Shown piece after piece: positions 1 to 11,005 of a stretch of 64,000 nucleotides of DNA; the stretch's first letter is position 1; each line of letters begins with the position of its first letter. Position numbers and translations under genes: made by a program. The notes beneath the pieces were generated by a model. The model searched no databases and was not told the DNA's origin. It saw only the letters and a list, made by a program, of their open reading frames with translations. This DNA comes from Anastrepha obliqua (taxonomy: Eukaryota > Arthropoda > Insecta > Diptera > Tephritidae): contig NC_072892.1 in NCBI RefSeq assembly GCF_027943255.1, positions 123,025,792-123,089,791 on the forward strand, given 5' to 3'.

Positions 1-7
1 GTATTTA

Positions 8-1286
8 CAGGGTTGGGCACTCGAAGTGTATCCAATTAAAAAAGCCATACATTTAGTTTGGAAAATTTCTTTTATTCAAGTCAAAGTAAAAAATTAGTGA
101 AAATAATACAAAATTTAGGATCAATTTGCTGTTGCTCCATATACCCATCTTTTGCCTTGACCATGGCCTTGAGACGGTCCAGAAACGAATCGTAAGCTGC
201 TTGAATGTGACTTGCAGGTATTTTGGCCCACTCGCGGACAATGGCTTTTTTTCAGCGCCTCGGGGCTAGTGAATCTTTTAGTTCGGAACTTGGTCTCTAA
301 AATGGCCCAAAGAAAATAATCGATCGGATTTGCGTCTGCTGAATTTGAAAGCCATTGTGTGGACGTTTTGAAATTCGGAACGTTGTGTTTTAGCCATTCT
401 TGGTTCACTCGAGCTTTGTGAGACGGTACCAATGCCTGTTGAAACGTCCATGGTTCTGTCACCGAAATGTTTGTCTGCCCACGGCTTCAAAGCAACCACC
501 CGAATACTTTTCCGATAATATTTCGAATTTACCTTGACGCCAGACTCGATGAAAACAATAGGAGGGTGCCCATCTGCGGTTACAGCGGCACAAGTCATTA
601 TCTGAGGCGGCTGCTGCCTCCTGGTGATCAATTGATGACTCTAATTCTAGTATAAATAGTCGATAAATGAAATCCTATCGTTGTAGGAGTTAACGAATTG
701 TTCAATTTGAAAATTTTCTCGTCAGAAAACATAATGTTCAGAAATTCACCGCTCTCGGCCAAGCGAAGCAACTCCTTCGCTCTCTCAAGTTCGACTTGTT
801 GTTGCTTTGGTGTGAGATCATGCGTCTTTTGGATCTGGTAAGGCTTGACTTTGAGATCATTTTTCAGTATGCGGCGGATGCTACGATCAGATATTATCAG
901 TTTTTTTGCCATTTGATTGGCACTTCGTCGGGGACTTTGCTCAAGTCGCTTCTTCACTTTTTGAACTATTTCACGTGACGTTGCAGTCTTTTGATGACCA
1001 CCTCCATGACGTTTCGCGATGCTACCAGTATCATTGTAACGAGCAATGGTGCGATAAAAAAACTTGATTTCCTTTATGGTGCTCGAGCTCACGCACAATC
1101 GCTAGCCGTGATTTTCCTGCCAAATATAATGCAGCCACCCTATTAGGCTTGAAATCCATTCCTGATTTACTTTTTTTCGCGTTTATCTCAGCAAAATGCT
1201 TCCGCGCGCTTGTAAACAATACTCTGGACTGTCATTTAGCCAACTAAGAGGTTTGAAGTTAGTTACGCTTTGAGTGCCGGACCCTC
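8..1286 (-). mobile_element. maT-like (DD37D) mariner, decayed full-length copy
   Basis: The ends are inverted repeats: CAGGGTTGGGCACTCG at the left and TGAGTGCCGGACCCTC at the right, each next to a TA dinucleotide (6-7 and 1287-1288). This is the expected Tc1/mariner target duplication. The 1.28-kb length matches a full mariner. The transposase inside, on the minus strand, is broken, so the copy is not autonomous. Confidence 0.85.
122..1159 (-). pseudogene. maT-like mariner transposase remnant
   Basis: Read on the minus strand, the start is probably the Met of MDFKPNRVAALYLAGKSRL near 1159. A helix-turn-helix region follows (NQMAKKLIISDRSIRRIL) and then the first catalytic Asp in FSDEKIF. 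The C-terminal half has shifted frame: WTFQQALVPSHK carries Ala where the second catalytic Asp belongs, and NPIDYFLW carries the third. Counting from that position gives 37 intervening residues, the DD37D spacing of maT elements. At least two frameshifts and the lost Asp make it inactive. Confidence 0.8.
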
Positions 1287-1288
1287 TA

Positions 1289-2264
1289 GCTTAGTTTTGT
1301 CAAAGGTGAATTTTTATCTATTTTAATTCCATTTCTATGATTTTCTTCTAGAGCAATAATGGCAATGCGATCTAGAAGAAAGCGGACTCTAGAAGAAAGC
1401 GAGTTGGACATTTTTCACCTGATTTAGATGGCGAAATAATTGGCTAATAATGTTCTAGACTTGCCAATCTAAGGTGCATAATTTCGTTTGACGTTGACTG
1501 TGTATGCAAAAAAAAGTACGCGAACTACAGACTGGGGTAAATTTCACCCAATTACTTCTTTAGATCCGGATATGTTCAGTGCGCACCAACTGCTTGAATT
1601 CGAAGAGTAAAATCGGCGTTGCTGAAATACAGCTAGCAGTATATTTCCACATGTGAGAAGTAGATAAACTACAAACCGTCAAATATTTTGTGGTGTGACT
1701 CACACACTGGGGGTGTATCTTCTGAAGGTTAAGTATGCTTTACGGTGTTTATGGTTTAATAAGCCTTTCCGATCATAAAATGCTTTCTTTTTTAATCTCA
1801 AAACTCTACACAGTAGAAAATCTTTTCTCTCTTTGCTCTTTTGGAATAAATATACTTTAATGTTCCAAGAAGATAACTGCGAGAACGCTCTCAATGAATT
1901 CAACCAGATCTCATCTCTTATCGAGATCGATTTCAATATGAATATATATTTCTCAATAATAAATTTTTGTTTAACATATTGGTATATCTCGACTGCAATG
2001 CACTACTGAAAAATCGGCCTTTGTAACGACCAATTCTGTGTACATACTTGATGAATTTACCGTCGTGCTAGTTTATAAGCGGGAATATTTATCGAGATTT
2101 TGGTTTTATCGGGTTATAGGTACGTTGATTATCAAAAAGCTGTCAGTGTGATACAAATTTGGCAGATTTACTTGTACGTTGTTGATTATTTTGTAAGGCG
2201 CACAGAATCTGTCTGTAAATATGATTTTGAATTCCATTGATTTTGGTAGCGGGCAATCACTTTT
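1289..2264. other. Intron sequence without recognised features
   Basis: AT-rich sequence inside the dynein intron that continues past the left edge. I see no open frame resembling a known family and no clear repeat. Confidence 0.5.
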
Positions 2265-2292
2265 TTGAAGTGAAACTTCTTTTGTCTCGAAG

Positions 2293-2460
2293 GATGAAAC
2301 GCTGTGAGGAGTAAAACCATAGCGTTTCATCGATATGTGACGCTACGCCAGCGCCATCTGTTAAAAGCGTGGCGTGGATGAAATGCTGTGAGGAGTAAAA
2401 CTACGCTAAACTACGTAAAACTCACGCTATGCCAGCGCCATCTGTTAAAAGACTGGCGTG
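2293..2460 (+). repeat. Tandem duplication, two 84-bp units
   Basis: Units at 2293-2376 and 2377-2460 share GCTGTGAGGAGTAAAAC near the start and GCCAGCGCCATCTGTTAAAA near the end, in the same order and spacing. The middle of the unit has diverged. Confidence 0.75.
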
Positions 2461-2538
2461 GCGTGTCGTCGTGAATGTAATGCGGTCGTTTATTATTGCA
2501 TTCTTATCGAATGTAATTTGTAAATATGACATTTGATT

Positions 2539-2735
2539 GACGGCCGCCGTAGCCGAGTGGGTTGGTGCGTGATCACCATTCGGAATTCACAGAGAGGTCG
2601 TTGGTTCGAATCTCGGTGAAAGCAAAATTAATGAAAACAATTTTCTAATAGCGGTCGCCCCTCGGCAGGCAATGGCAAACCTCCGAGTGTATTTCTGCCA
2701 TGAAAAAAATCTGCTCATAAACATATCATAATAAA
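2539..2735 (+). repeat. tRNA-derived SINE, 5' part
   Basis: The head resembles a Ser/Leu-type tRNA: an A-box-like TAGCCGAGTGGGTTGGTG and a B box GGTTCGAATCTCGG. The body then matches the copies at 44872 and 54787 (CGGCAGGCAATGGCAAACCT, TGTATTTCTGCCATGAAAAA). The 3' half of the family is missing here, replaced by A-rich sequence. Confidence 0.8.
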
Positions 2736-3046
2736 ACAAAATGAAATAAATGTATAAAAAAAAAAAAAAAAAATTTTCTTGTGATTCGAACCAAGGATTT
2801 CGGATCGGAAGCCCACATTGCTAGCCGCTGGGCTATCGCGCTGTGCTGTCGCCGCAAAATAATGTATCATAAATCTGTTTACCATACCAAAGACCATACA
2901 CTTTGCGAACGCATTTCGGTGGAAACAGTTGACAGTTATCCCAAACACAATATTATTAGTAACGCGAGACGCGTCATAGAGTGTGTGTGTAGTTTTGAGC
3001 AAATCTTACAAACATATTTTGTTTTGTTGATTGATTTCTGTTAAAT

Positions 3047-3187
3047 ATGGCATCAAATCAACAAAAACGGAAACCGAAAACAGGTGCTGAACGGCAACGT
3101 GAGTATTTGGAGCGTAAAAAATTAAGAGCTACTGTTGAACACCGTGACAGTGAATCCTCCGGTTGTACGATAAGTGATAATTTGTAG
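3047..3187 (+). CDS. Short basic ORF, unrecognised
   Basis: An ATG opens a 46-codon frame ending in TAG. The product begins MASNQQKRKPKTGAERQREY, lysine/arginine-rich with an AERQREY motif that I associate loosely with N-termini of transposon-encoded proteins. It lies inside the 2265-3507 inverted-repeat unit and could be a remnant of its parent element. It may equally be chance; no function is assigned. Confidence 0.25.
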   Translation: MASNQQKRKPKTGAERQREYLERKKLRATVEHRDSESSGCTISDNL

Positions 3188-3716
3188 TACCAACAACAAG
3201 ATGCGGAACTACCATTGATGCAGTATTTCATCGATACCTTGATAGATTAGAATGTAGATCATTTTTTACGTATTTCAGTTACCATAAAGCCCTTGTTTCA
3301 TTTTTGGAAAACGAATCCAATAATGATAATGACAATGCCGAGAACCAAATGTAATTGAGTACAATAAATTCATTTCTTTTTATATTAAAATAAATAAATA
3401 ATTCTGTTTAATAAAATTCCATTCCATGCTTTCCATGACTTCTGCATGCATTATATTGAAATAATAGTTAAATTATTGATTTGTTGATAAAAGAAGTTTC
3501 ACTTCAATCGTGCGGGTTCCGTGAACTACCACACACTTTCTTTTTTCGTATACGTTCTTTTAATGTATTTTAGAAGAAGTAGATCTTTAAAAATTCGTTA
3601 AAAACCTTCTCTATTCATTAAACGTTTCTTAAGCAAAACTAAAACGGAGAAAAAATTTTGTTGCCTCGATGAATTTTAGCTGTCTCATCTATGTATATCC
3701 ACTAACATAGAACTGC

Positions 3717-4200
3717 GTTCACAATAATAGCAGATCGATATATTGCAATGTTTTGGCTAATTTTTTATTTATTTTTGTTTTTATTTATTTTTATAAATTG
3801 ATTTTGAAACTTTTTTTATTGAGAATGCTACGTATTTTTTCCTTATAATGAACGCTTAAACTTTTTTTATACGGAGAAAATCAACAAGACCACGTAATTT
3901 TTTTTTTTAATCAACGCAGGTTTTGGGCCACTTGAAATTTGCACTTTGTTACATCGAAATTCAGTGGGCTATAAAACTGCGCACTCGAAATTTTTATGAA
4001 AATTCGTATTTTTATTTTTTTAATATTTTTTTTATTCGCTTTCATTAAAGATTACACCTGCCGTGAGACAATAGTAGTTTGATTAATAAGAAACAATTGG
4101 AAGAAACAGTGATACTGAAAGGCCTTTGCTCTTTTGATGAAAAAATCAAATAAATAAATAATTAAAACTTTGCAAATGTCGAGTTGCTATTATTGTGAAC
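3717..4200. mobile_element. Candidate 0.48-kb MITE with 16-bp inverted ends
   Basis: GTTCACAATAATAGCA at 3717-3732 is the exact reverse complement of TGCTATTATTGTGAAC at 4185-4200. The interior is AT-rich and has no coding capacity. The size and ends fit a deletion derivative of a Tc1-like element, but no TA duplication sits directly at the repeats and I cannot name a parent. Confidence 0.5.
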
Positions 4201-4299
4201 TCGGATGTACGAGTTCGCGCCACTGCAACACTGCGTGTTTTTATCGAAAAGTTTGGTATTTTGAGCATAAACTTACGAAATTTATGTTTTTTTTTTTCA

Positions 4300-5406
4300 A
4301 TGCGTAGAAAAATTTATCTTGACCAAAACATAGAATTAAATCGTGAACACTTTCGTGCTATGATTTATTACGATTTGCGACGTGGATTATCGTGACAGGA
4401 GTGCCTTGATCAGCTTACTGCGACTTTTGGCGTGGAAAATCCACACTTATCCACTGTGAAGCGCTGTTCAACGAGTTCGAAAGTGGCCGTCGTTCCTTGC
4501 AAGATGAGTTTCGTAAAGGCCATCCAAGAACGGATGTTGTACCAGAAACAATCGATGCCGTGAATCAATTGATAACGCAAGATCGTCATGTGACATATCG
4601 CGAGATGGAGGCGTCTTTGAAGATTAGTAAGATCAGCATACATTCAATATTGCCCGAAAATTTGTACGTCAAGAGTATTTGATATCGTTGGTGTCGCATA
4701 ATTAAACAATTGTCCAAAAAAGGACTCAGAGTTGTGTCGACTGGTGTAAAGAAATGTTGAAAAATGAAGCAATTCAGACGTTAAAGTACGTCTATGACAT
4801 TGTAATCGATGACGAAACCTCAATCTGCGTGCTGGAAACAAAACCTCAGTCGACAGTACGGGTATTCGAAGACGAGCTTAAGCGAATAAAAGTGTTTGTG
4901 GGTGAAGCTCCTATAGGCAAATGGTCGCCTGTTTTTTCGCATAAACTACAAAACCTGGACATGTCGCAACTGTACCACTAAAGAAACTTAAACTGTGAAC
5001 TCTGAGTGGTACACTACCAACATAATTGGTTTGTCAGGAGTTTTCGTAAACTGAAGAAAAACCAAGTGCCGCAGACGAAACATCCTTCACCAAGACAATG
5101 CGAGGTCTCGTATCGTATCGTATCGGTTCACGCAAGAGAGGTATTGAGCGCTTAGTAGATCCAATTAACGGGTCGTCCGCCTAACAGCCCTAATTAAGCA
5201 CTCAACAATCTTTTGTTTGCTCCCGAAAATCAAAAATAAAATGTGTAGATAAGGTTTATCAATGCCTGAAGGAGTTTTTGAAGCCTTTACATAAACAGCT
5301 CGTTTTGGAGGTATCCATTTCTGAGTGGCAAAAGTGTTTCGAACATTGGTTCAAGTTAATGCAAAAGTGTGTTGACTTGCAAGGAGAATATTTCGAAAAA
5401 CAATAA
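4300..5406 (+). pseudogene. Mariner transposase remnant, mellifera-like
   Basis: Fragments in different frames follow mariner transposase order. MIYYDLRRGLS is followed by a stop and ECLDQLTATFG. The helix-turn-helix block is FRKGHPRTDVVPETIDAVNQ then VTYREMEASLKISKISIHSI. Next come YDIVIDDETSIC (first catalytic region), a VNSEWYTT block, and the end SEWQKCFEHWF...EYFEKQ before TAA. The segment usually holding the middle of the catalytic core (APNDFFLFP) is missing or scrambled. Subfamily is from family knowledge. Multiple stops and frameshifts; clearly dead. Confidence 0.8.
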
Positions 5407-5542
5407 AATCATTTTCATTATTATTGTACTGCGTTGTCTTTATTAGGCATAAAATATAAAAGGCGAGAGGCGAAACTCATGAAAATAAGAATTAAAAAGT
5501 TGTAACTACTGACAATTATCGATAGCTTTTCGATAATCAGCG

Positions 5543-5715
5543 AGCCATGGCAACCCTCAGTGTATTTTTCTGCCATAAAAAGGCTACCCATAAAAAACCA
5601 CCTGCCGTTCGGTGGTGGCTTAATGGTAGGTACATCATGAAGCCCCACACTCACATTGGAGAGGGAGCGTGACCGAATTTCTATTAAAGGGTATATGCGC
5701 CAATTACATACATAC
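5543..5715 (+). repeat. SINE fragment, 3' part
   Basis: It matches the second half of the SINE at 44872-45190: GCCATGGCAA then CTCAGTGTATTTTTCTGCCAT, a CTGCCGTTCGG block, and a GCGCCAATTA tail. The tRNA-like head is absent, so this copy is 5'-truncated and diverged. Confidence 0.65.
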
Positions 5716-5782
5716 AACTATACATCAAATAATCTCTCAATTCCGCTGGGCCTTGGTCTGGTCGCACTGTCTGCTGTCGGTA

Positions 5783-5802
5783 CACTCACTCACTCACTCA
5801 CT
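5783..5802 (+). repeat. (CACT)n microsatellite
   Basis: Five uninterrupted CACT units. Confidence 0.9.
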
Positions 5803-5804
5803 CC

Positions 5805-6590
5805 CTGAGGCATCGAAGTGCATAAGCAATTGCCTTTCATATTCCAGCTGTGGCGTGTGCACCAGACACTGAGGCAATCGTCTCCTGCCGTAGCGGTAGG
5901 ACAATTGCATTTTTATCTGCTACAACGCAATGAAAAGCGATAATATTTTAGTGTCAACAATTGTTAAAACTACCATAAACTAATGCAATTCCAATGTGCG
6001 CTCCTTGTGGAGTTGGTGCTGGCGCTGTCGTTGTTGTTGCTGCTGCTCGTGCTATCTCTTTCAAATGAAATGCCGGAGCTGGCTAAGCATAAAGGCAGTC
6101 TCAACCATAAATTCCGCGAATGCTAGCAGTGCTTCTGCCTTTCGCAACTTTATAGTTACTCATTGATTAAGCAGGACCGGAAGGGAAAAACGAATGACCG
6201 TTGCAAAATAAAAAAAACGGCACGCTTGAAGAAGCGCACGGGCTATGTATTGTAGCACAGCGGCATTATAAAAAGTATCTATTGGTTAAAAATAAAGAGC
6301 GAATATAAATTTTAAATAAATATTTTATGATTATTTGTTTCCAAGACAAGTGAAAATAAAAACCCAAAGAATAACTGAAGTTGTAATTGAAAAGTTTATG
6401 ATACCGTAAGTCTGTCGGTGATCAAGCGATGTACTTTTATAAGAATAGCTATGCGTGCCACTTCTTTTTGTGTATCATTCACTAGCGTTTCTACATTACT
6501 TTGACTTTCGATATTGCGAGCGTTGCCTTTTACCTGTAAACTTTCCGCCCGATAATGAAAACACAGTAGAATAATAATGAATAAAGCTTT
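5805..6590. other. Intron sequence, nothing recognised
   Basis: Mixed-composition sequence between a SINE fragment and a mariner remnant. No coding similarity seen on either strand. Confidence 0.5.
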
Positions 6591-6591
6591 A

Positions 6592-7310
6592 TTATTTTCC
6601 CACAAATTCTCTATGGAAGTTAATACACTTCTTTATTCGCCTGAACCAATTTTCAAAGCACTTTTGCCACTCAGATGTGGGTATCTCCAAAATTAACTGT
6701 TTAAAGGCTTCAAGAGCTTCCTCAGGTGTAGAAAAGCGTTGACTTTGCATTTTATTTTTGATTTTCGGGAACAATACAAAAGTATTAGGTGCCAAATCAG
6801 GGCTGTAAGTCGAGATTGTGTGCTCAAAACCTCTTTTGCGTGAGCTGATACGTGAGAGATCGCATTGTCTTGATAAAGGATAATTCTCTTTCAGCGGTTG
6901 GCTTCTTCTTAATTTTACGTAAACTTTTAGCAAAAAAATGGTTGGGTAGCATTGAACTGACTGTTTCAAGTTTCTTTTGAGGTACTTTTGCGACATCTCC
7001 AGGTTCTCTATGCGAAAAAACAGGCGACCATTTGATTTGAGGTGCTTCTTCCTCAAACAGTTTTTTTCGATTAAGCTCGTCTTAGAACACCCGTACTGTC
7101 GATTGAGGTTTTGTTTCCGGCTCATGTGCACACATCTAAGATTCGTCGCATGTTGCGATGTCGTAGACGTGATTAGAAGCACCATAACTGAATGTCTTCA
7201 ACATTTTTTTACCCCATCGACACGAATCCTGTTTTGTGAAATTTTTAAATTATGCGGTAACCAACGAGAACAAATCTTCTTCACGATCAAATTTTTGTGC
7301 AACAGTGAAT
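6592..7310 (-). pseudogene. Mariner transposase, C-terminal two thirds (mellifera-like)
   Basis: On the minus strand, HVYDIATCDESWM starts the catalytic core and KPQSTVRVFQDEL follows in another frame. Then come STYSPDLAPNTFVLFPKIKN and ending blocks RFSTPEEALEAFKQLILE and PTSEWQKCFENWF. The last catalytic position reads Asn-Thr instead of Asn-Asp. The sequence is closely related to the plus-strand remnant at 4300-5406, so two independent insertions of one subfamily lie about 2 kb apart. The N-terminal DNA-binding half is missing. Confidence 0.8.
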
Positions 7311-7654
7311 GTGTGGTATTGGCTGGTGGTAACAGAGGTATCCCTTGCAATAGATATATTAGGTGGAGAAGAACTTGCCTTGAACGACTGCCGCGCTTTG
7401 TTAAACTGGGCTAGAATGACTTAAGTAATTTTCGCAGAAATCAAGAGGAAGAGAAAGTCATTAGAGTTCTGTACCATGATGAGTCTTCATACAGTTAAAA
7501 AATTAGGCATCTAAATCTGGCCTTCTAGCGTCTTCCACTCCTGCGTTCGGTAAAATTATTCAATAGACATCAAAAGAACAAAAATATTTCTAATTCTCAG
7601 TTGAGACTCACTTTTTTTCTCTATTTTAGAGTCAAGTTATAGGCATAAAATAGG

Positions 7655-8172
7655 CATTGATCAGAACAGATGGTAATCCGAAGGTGCTATGTCTGGGGAA
7701 TACGGCGGGTGGGACAAGATTTCCCAATTCAGTCCCTCTAAATATTCCTGGACCGATTTAACAAACATGTGGCCTGGCGTTGTCATGCAGCAAAATCAGT
7801 TTGTCATGTCTACCGCCCCATTCCGGTCGCTTTTCTTTGAGAGCTCGATTTAAATGCGTTAGTTGCAGCCAGTGATGGTTTCAGATGGTTTAAGGAGTTC
7901 ATAATAGATGACACCCTTCTGATCCCATCAGATGCGCAACATAATCCTTTAAGCATGAATATTTTTTTTACTGTCGATGGACCTCGGTAACCTGGCACGC
8001 TCCAAAATTTTCGATGCTTAGAATTATCATAATAGATCTACTTTTCATCACCAGTGACGACGCGATGCAGAAAACCTGTTTTTTATGCCGTGCAAGAAGT
8101 ATCTCACATATCACCAAACGTCTCTCGATATCCCTCTCCTACACTTGATGTGGCACCCAGTTACCTGCCTTT
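7655..8172 (-). pseudogene. Mauritiana-like mariner transposase fragment
   Basis: The minus strand, across frameshifts, reads [19 protein letters not shown], then a WWDQKGVIYYELLKP-type block, [25 protein letters not shown] and [15 protein letters not shown]. These are the conserved blocks of the Mos1/mauritiana group of DD34D mariners. The same region is better preserved at 12.7-13.8 kb. Both ends are truncated at points flanked by a 23-bp direct repeat (7630-7652 and 8175-8197). Confidence 0.8.
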
Positions 8173-8174
8173 AA

Positions 8175-8711
8175 AGTCCAATTATAGGCATAAAATATAC
8201 TTAAAAATTGCTCTATTTGTGTCCACAAATACATTCTCAACTTAACCTTAAGTTAAGCTTATCCTAAATAATCGCCATATATTTCAACGGTCCTATTGTA
8301 CCACCGCTAGGAACAACAATTGATTACATCATGCGACAATAATACATTTTTTTATCCTGGGAATCTATACACATGTACGAGTATCTATAAATTTTGTATA
8401 GTAATGCTAAATAAACTCGAAGCCTATAGGAATGCGTTGAAAACTTAGGTGAAGGCTGCAGAGCCAGTAGAGGTAGACATTTTAATGAAGTTATATACGA
8501 CCCCAAAACGCAAAGTTTATTATTTTTAATAAAGTAGAAACCATCCATAAATATTGAAGATTGTTGTTTTATTATTATTCTTTAATCACTCCACTTGGGA
8601 GCAGATAATCTAATCTTACACCATTTGTAGCTATTTTCATACTATTTCTCGTAAACCTATTTTGTTTCAAGTGCAAACGAATTGATCTGGCTGACACTTA
8701 TGTATATCCCT
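8175..8711. other. Intron sequence, nothing recognised
   Basis: AT-rich; contains the right copy of the 23-bp direct repeat at 8175-8197 and no recognisable coding sequence. Confidence 0.5.
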
Positions 8712-9000
8712 AAAGGTTATCAGTATCATTTAACAACGATGAGTGGATGTATCCAAACCTACGGGTATGCGATGCGGGGCAGTGACCAAGAAGATATCTG
8801 CCAAACTCTTCCTCCTCCTCATTTTTGTAGCTTCTGCAATTCTTCAATCTTTGAGCATGACGACCGAAGAGAGAGTGGTTCGTGAACCATACAACTAACA
8901 TAGAAGAGTTTTTTATTGACCGATTACATAGCGCTTTTGAGCGCCTGATGTTCCATTTAGGCCAAAGCATTATATGTCTCACTATCAACTCATCTCGTGT
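8712..9000 (-). pseudogene. LINE ORF2 C-terminal fragment
   Basis: The minus strand reads NHSLFGRHAQRLK, then an acidic NEEEEE segment, then LLGHCPA. This is the TGHxxxGRHAxRLG ... CRSC ... EEEEETVEHLLCxCPAL tail that follows RNase H in several insect non-LTR retrotransposons. A related tail lies at 38097-38339. Heavily frameshifted. Confidence 0.6.
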
Positions 9001-9480
9001 TGACTGAAATGGCAGTACTTTTTGTACCACGCAGATCAAATGGATGTGAAAATACTCCGGCATCTCGTTAAAAGATGTCTGATATTGGCGAGCAATGATG
9101 GAACTAGTGATAACCCCACAAAGAGGTTTAATCGCCGCTTGGCTAGATTTTTTTAAGGGTAGTCACATTTTTACTTAATCATTAATGGTTAAAATTTCAG
9201 ACTGAACTAAGCTACAGTGATTAGGAAGATGAGCCGAAACGCTTACTTTTGGCTTCTTACAGTAGACATCAAATTATCACTATATCATTAAGCCGCAACC
9301 AACTCGCGTCTTATGAAGTATGTTTCTAATTGTAGTCTTGTCGAGAGCCGTTCACTCGACTATAATCCCGTAAAGAAGGGTAGGTCAGTTAACGATCCTA
9401 TATAGCCAGTGAGTGGCCTATAATTAATGTTGACTACAGCTAACTCACGCAAATGCGACCTTCTTCGGGTGGTTTTGGTG
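9001..9480. other. Unassigned intron sequence
   Basis: No coding similarity. A short palindrome GTCGAGAGCCGTTCACTCGAC (9343-9363) could form a small hairpin; no larger structure was seen around it. Confidence 0.4.
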
Positions 9481-11005
9481 ATCTAGTAGTCTTCTGAGGG
9501 TGTGGCCAATCTAACGTCTGCATCTGACGTCTTCTTCGGCACCGCCATCTGTTGTTATTGTACAGTTAAGGGGGTCTTCTGGTCTCCAGCGAAAAAAAAA
9601 TCGATTTTTTTTTTTGCATAATTTTGTTGTATGTGTATGCGAGAATACACCACAGAAAGGATTTTTTGAAAATCGCATTTTTTCACATTTTTCTGGGCAC
9701 CGAAGTGTACCCTCCTCCGGCCGTTTTATCATAAACTTTATCTTTAAACGCGTTTCCCCGAAAATCGTGTTTTTTAAGCATTTTGGTCACACTTTTCATA
9801 GTAGTTATACTCCGATTTCAATGGTTTTGGTGTTAAAAGGTTCGGAAAACTTACCGCTAAGTTTCCCCGTGTACGATTTTTGAAATTTTTTTTCATTCCA
9901 TTTTTATAACCTTTTAAAGTTGTTGCATAACTTTTGAAAAATTGTTGCATAACTTTTGAAAAAAGTTTAAAAAAAAAAATCTGTCACGGGAAAACTTAAC
10001 CAGGGCAACTCTGAAGACAACGCATATCTAATTTTTGCTTTCTGATTACCCAGGTGGAAAAACCGTGACCAAAATGGAGACCTGTTTCGTTTGGAGGTGG
10101 ACGTCTTCAGCGCCATTTCAAGGTCGCGGGTGTTAATTTTTTTCAAAGTCAAAACCAAGACATGTACCTTTAAAATAAAAAAAAATTTTTTTTTAAATAT
10201 TCACAGGATTTGTCACAATCAATCCCCAAAAAAAACCCTTCATTTCAGGGCCTCGAGACCAGAAGACCCCCTTAAGTTAACACAGGCCATCAACGAATTC
10301 TACATCGGCCAATCATTATATGGCTGTTTTGATTGACGCTCATGGTCTTGGTCTTGGCAATGTTGAACTCCAGTCCGACAGTACGTGCCAGCATGAATAA
10401 GTCGTCCGCGTTTGCCTGCAGGTCGTAAGCCTTATGTGAAAGGAGGCAGATGACATCTGTGAAGCCCTCGAGATGGTTGGTGAAGTTCCATACGATACCT
10501 ATTTTTTTGCGTTTTGAGTTTCCTCGTGATCTCGTCTAAAACATTTGAAAAGAGAAGCTGTAACGCCTTCCTTATTGTTGGTGGGAAAATTTTCGCTCAT
10601 AGTGTTTTGATGTAATACTCTCAGCTCGAGGTTTTCATATGTACATCGCTTTTCTGGCGGACTCTTATTCTATTCATTGCAAACCAAACAGCGCTTCGTT
10701 TTATGGTGTCGAAGGCTTTCTGGAGGTCGACGAAATGCATGTAAACCGGGGAGCGCCACTCAACCGATTACGCGACTGTAATACGAAGAGTATTTGTTTG
10801 ATCATTCCAGCTACGGGTGAGGACGGAAATTCGCTTGCTTGTTTCTCAGAGAACTTTCAACATTCTGCAATCTTGTTTGAATTATTGTGGCTAGTAATTT
10901 GCAGATTACACTTAGCAGGACTATTCCTCTCTTTATTATTCTGTAATTCCTTTCTTCGAAGTTCAACTTTTCAATTTCAGTTGTTTGAATGGACTTACTC
11001 TTCAT
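9481..11005 (-). pseudogene. Non-LTR retrotransposon reverse transcriptase remnant, split by a MITE
   Basis: Read on the minus strand from 11005. The block RGIVLLSVICKLLATIIQTR followed by LQNVESSLRNKQANFRP is the N-terminal RT fingers. A degenerate AFDTIKRSAVW-like motif follows. TDVICLLSHKAYDLQANADD stands where FADD is expected, then VGLEFNIAKTKTMSVNQN. The frame is cut at 10272-10275 by the TTAA MITE and resumes at 9565 with ITTDGGAEEDVRCRR. The fragment at 52115-52580 has the same motif ([14 protein letters not shown]). The motifs fit RTE/CR1-like insect LINEs; clade not certain. The catalytic FADD is lost. Confidence 0.75.
9570..10271. mobile_element. 702-bp TTAA-flanked MITE (piggyBac-like ends)
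   Basis: The left end is GGGGGTCTTCTGGTCTC and the right end its reverse complement GAGACCAGAAGACCCCC. TTAA lies immediately outside each end (9566-9569, 10272-10275). TTAA target duplications are the hallmark of the piggyBac superfamily. The interior is A/T-homopolymer-rich and non-coding, so mobility would depend on a transposase elsewhere. These ends differ from those of the piggyBac-like element at 49152, so that element is probably not its source. It sits inside a LINE open frame, which confirms that it is an insertion. Confidence 0.85.

Larger units (their letters stand above)
2265..3507. mobile_element. Possible non-autonomous element bounded by 19-bp inverted repeats
   Basis: TTGAAGTGAAACTTCTTTT at 2265-2283 is found as its exact reverse complement at 3489-3507. 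Between them lie a tandem 84-bp duplication, a SINE head and a short open frame. No target duplication was identified, and the core of the repeat is itself partly palindromic, so the pairing may be less significant than its length suggests. The class is unknown; a Helitron-derived (HINE-like) element is one speculative possibility. Confidence 0.35.

Noticed and set aside
2539..2620. A functional tRNA gene
   Set aside because: A and B boxes are present but no complete cloverleaf was found, and the same head is joined to an identical body at 44872 and 54787, so it is a SINE head.
8682..8885. Plus-strand ORF as a gene
   Set aside because: It is the antisense shadow of a LINE C-terminal fragment on the minus strand.
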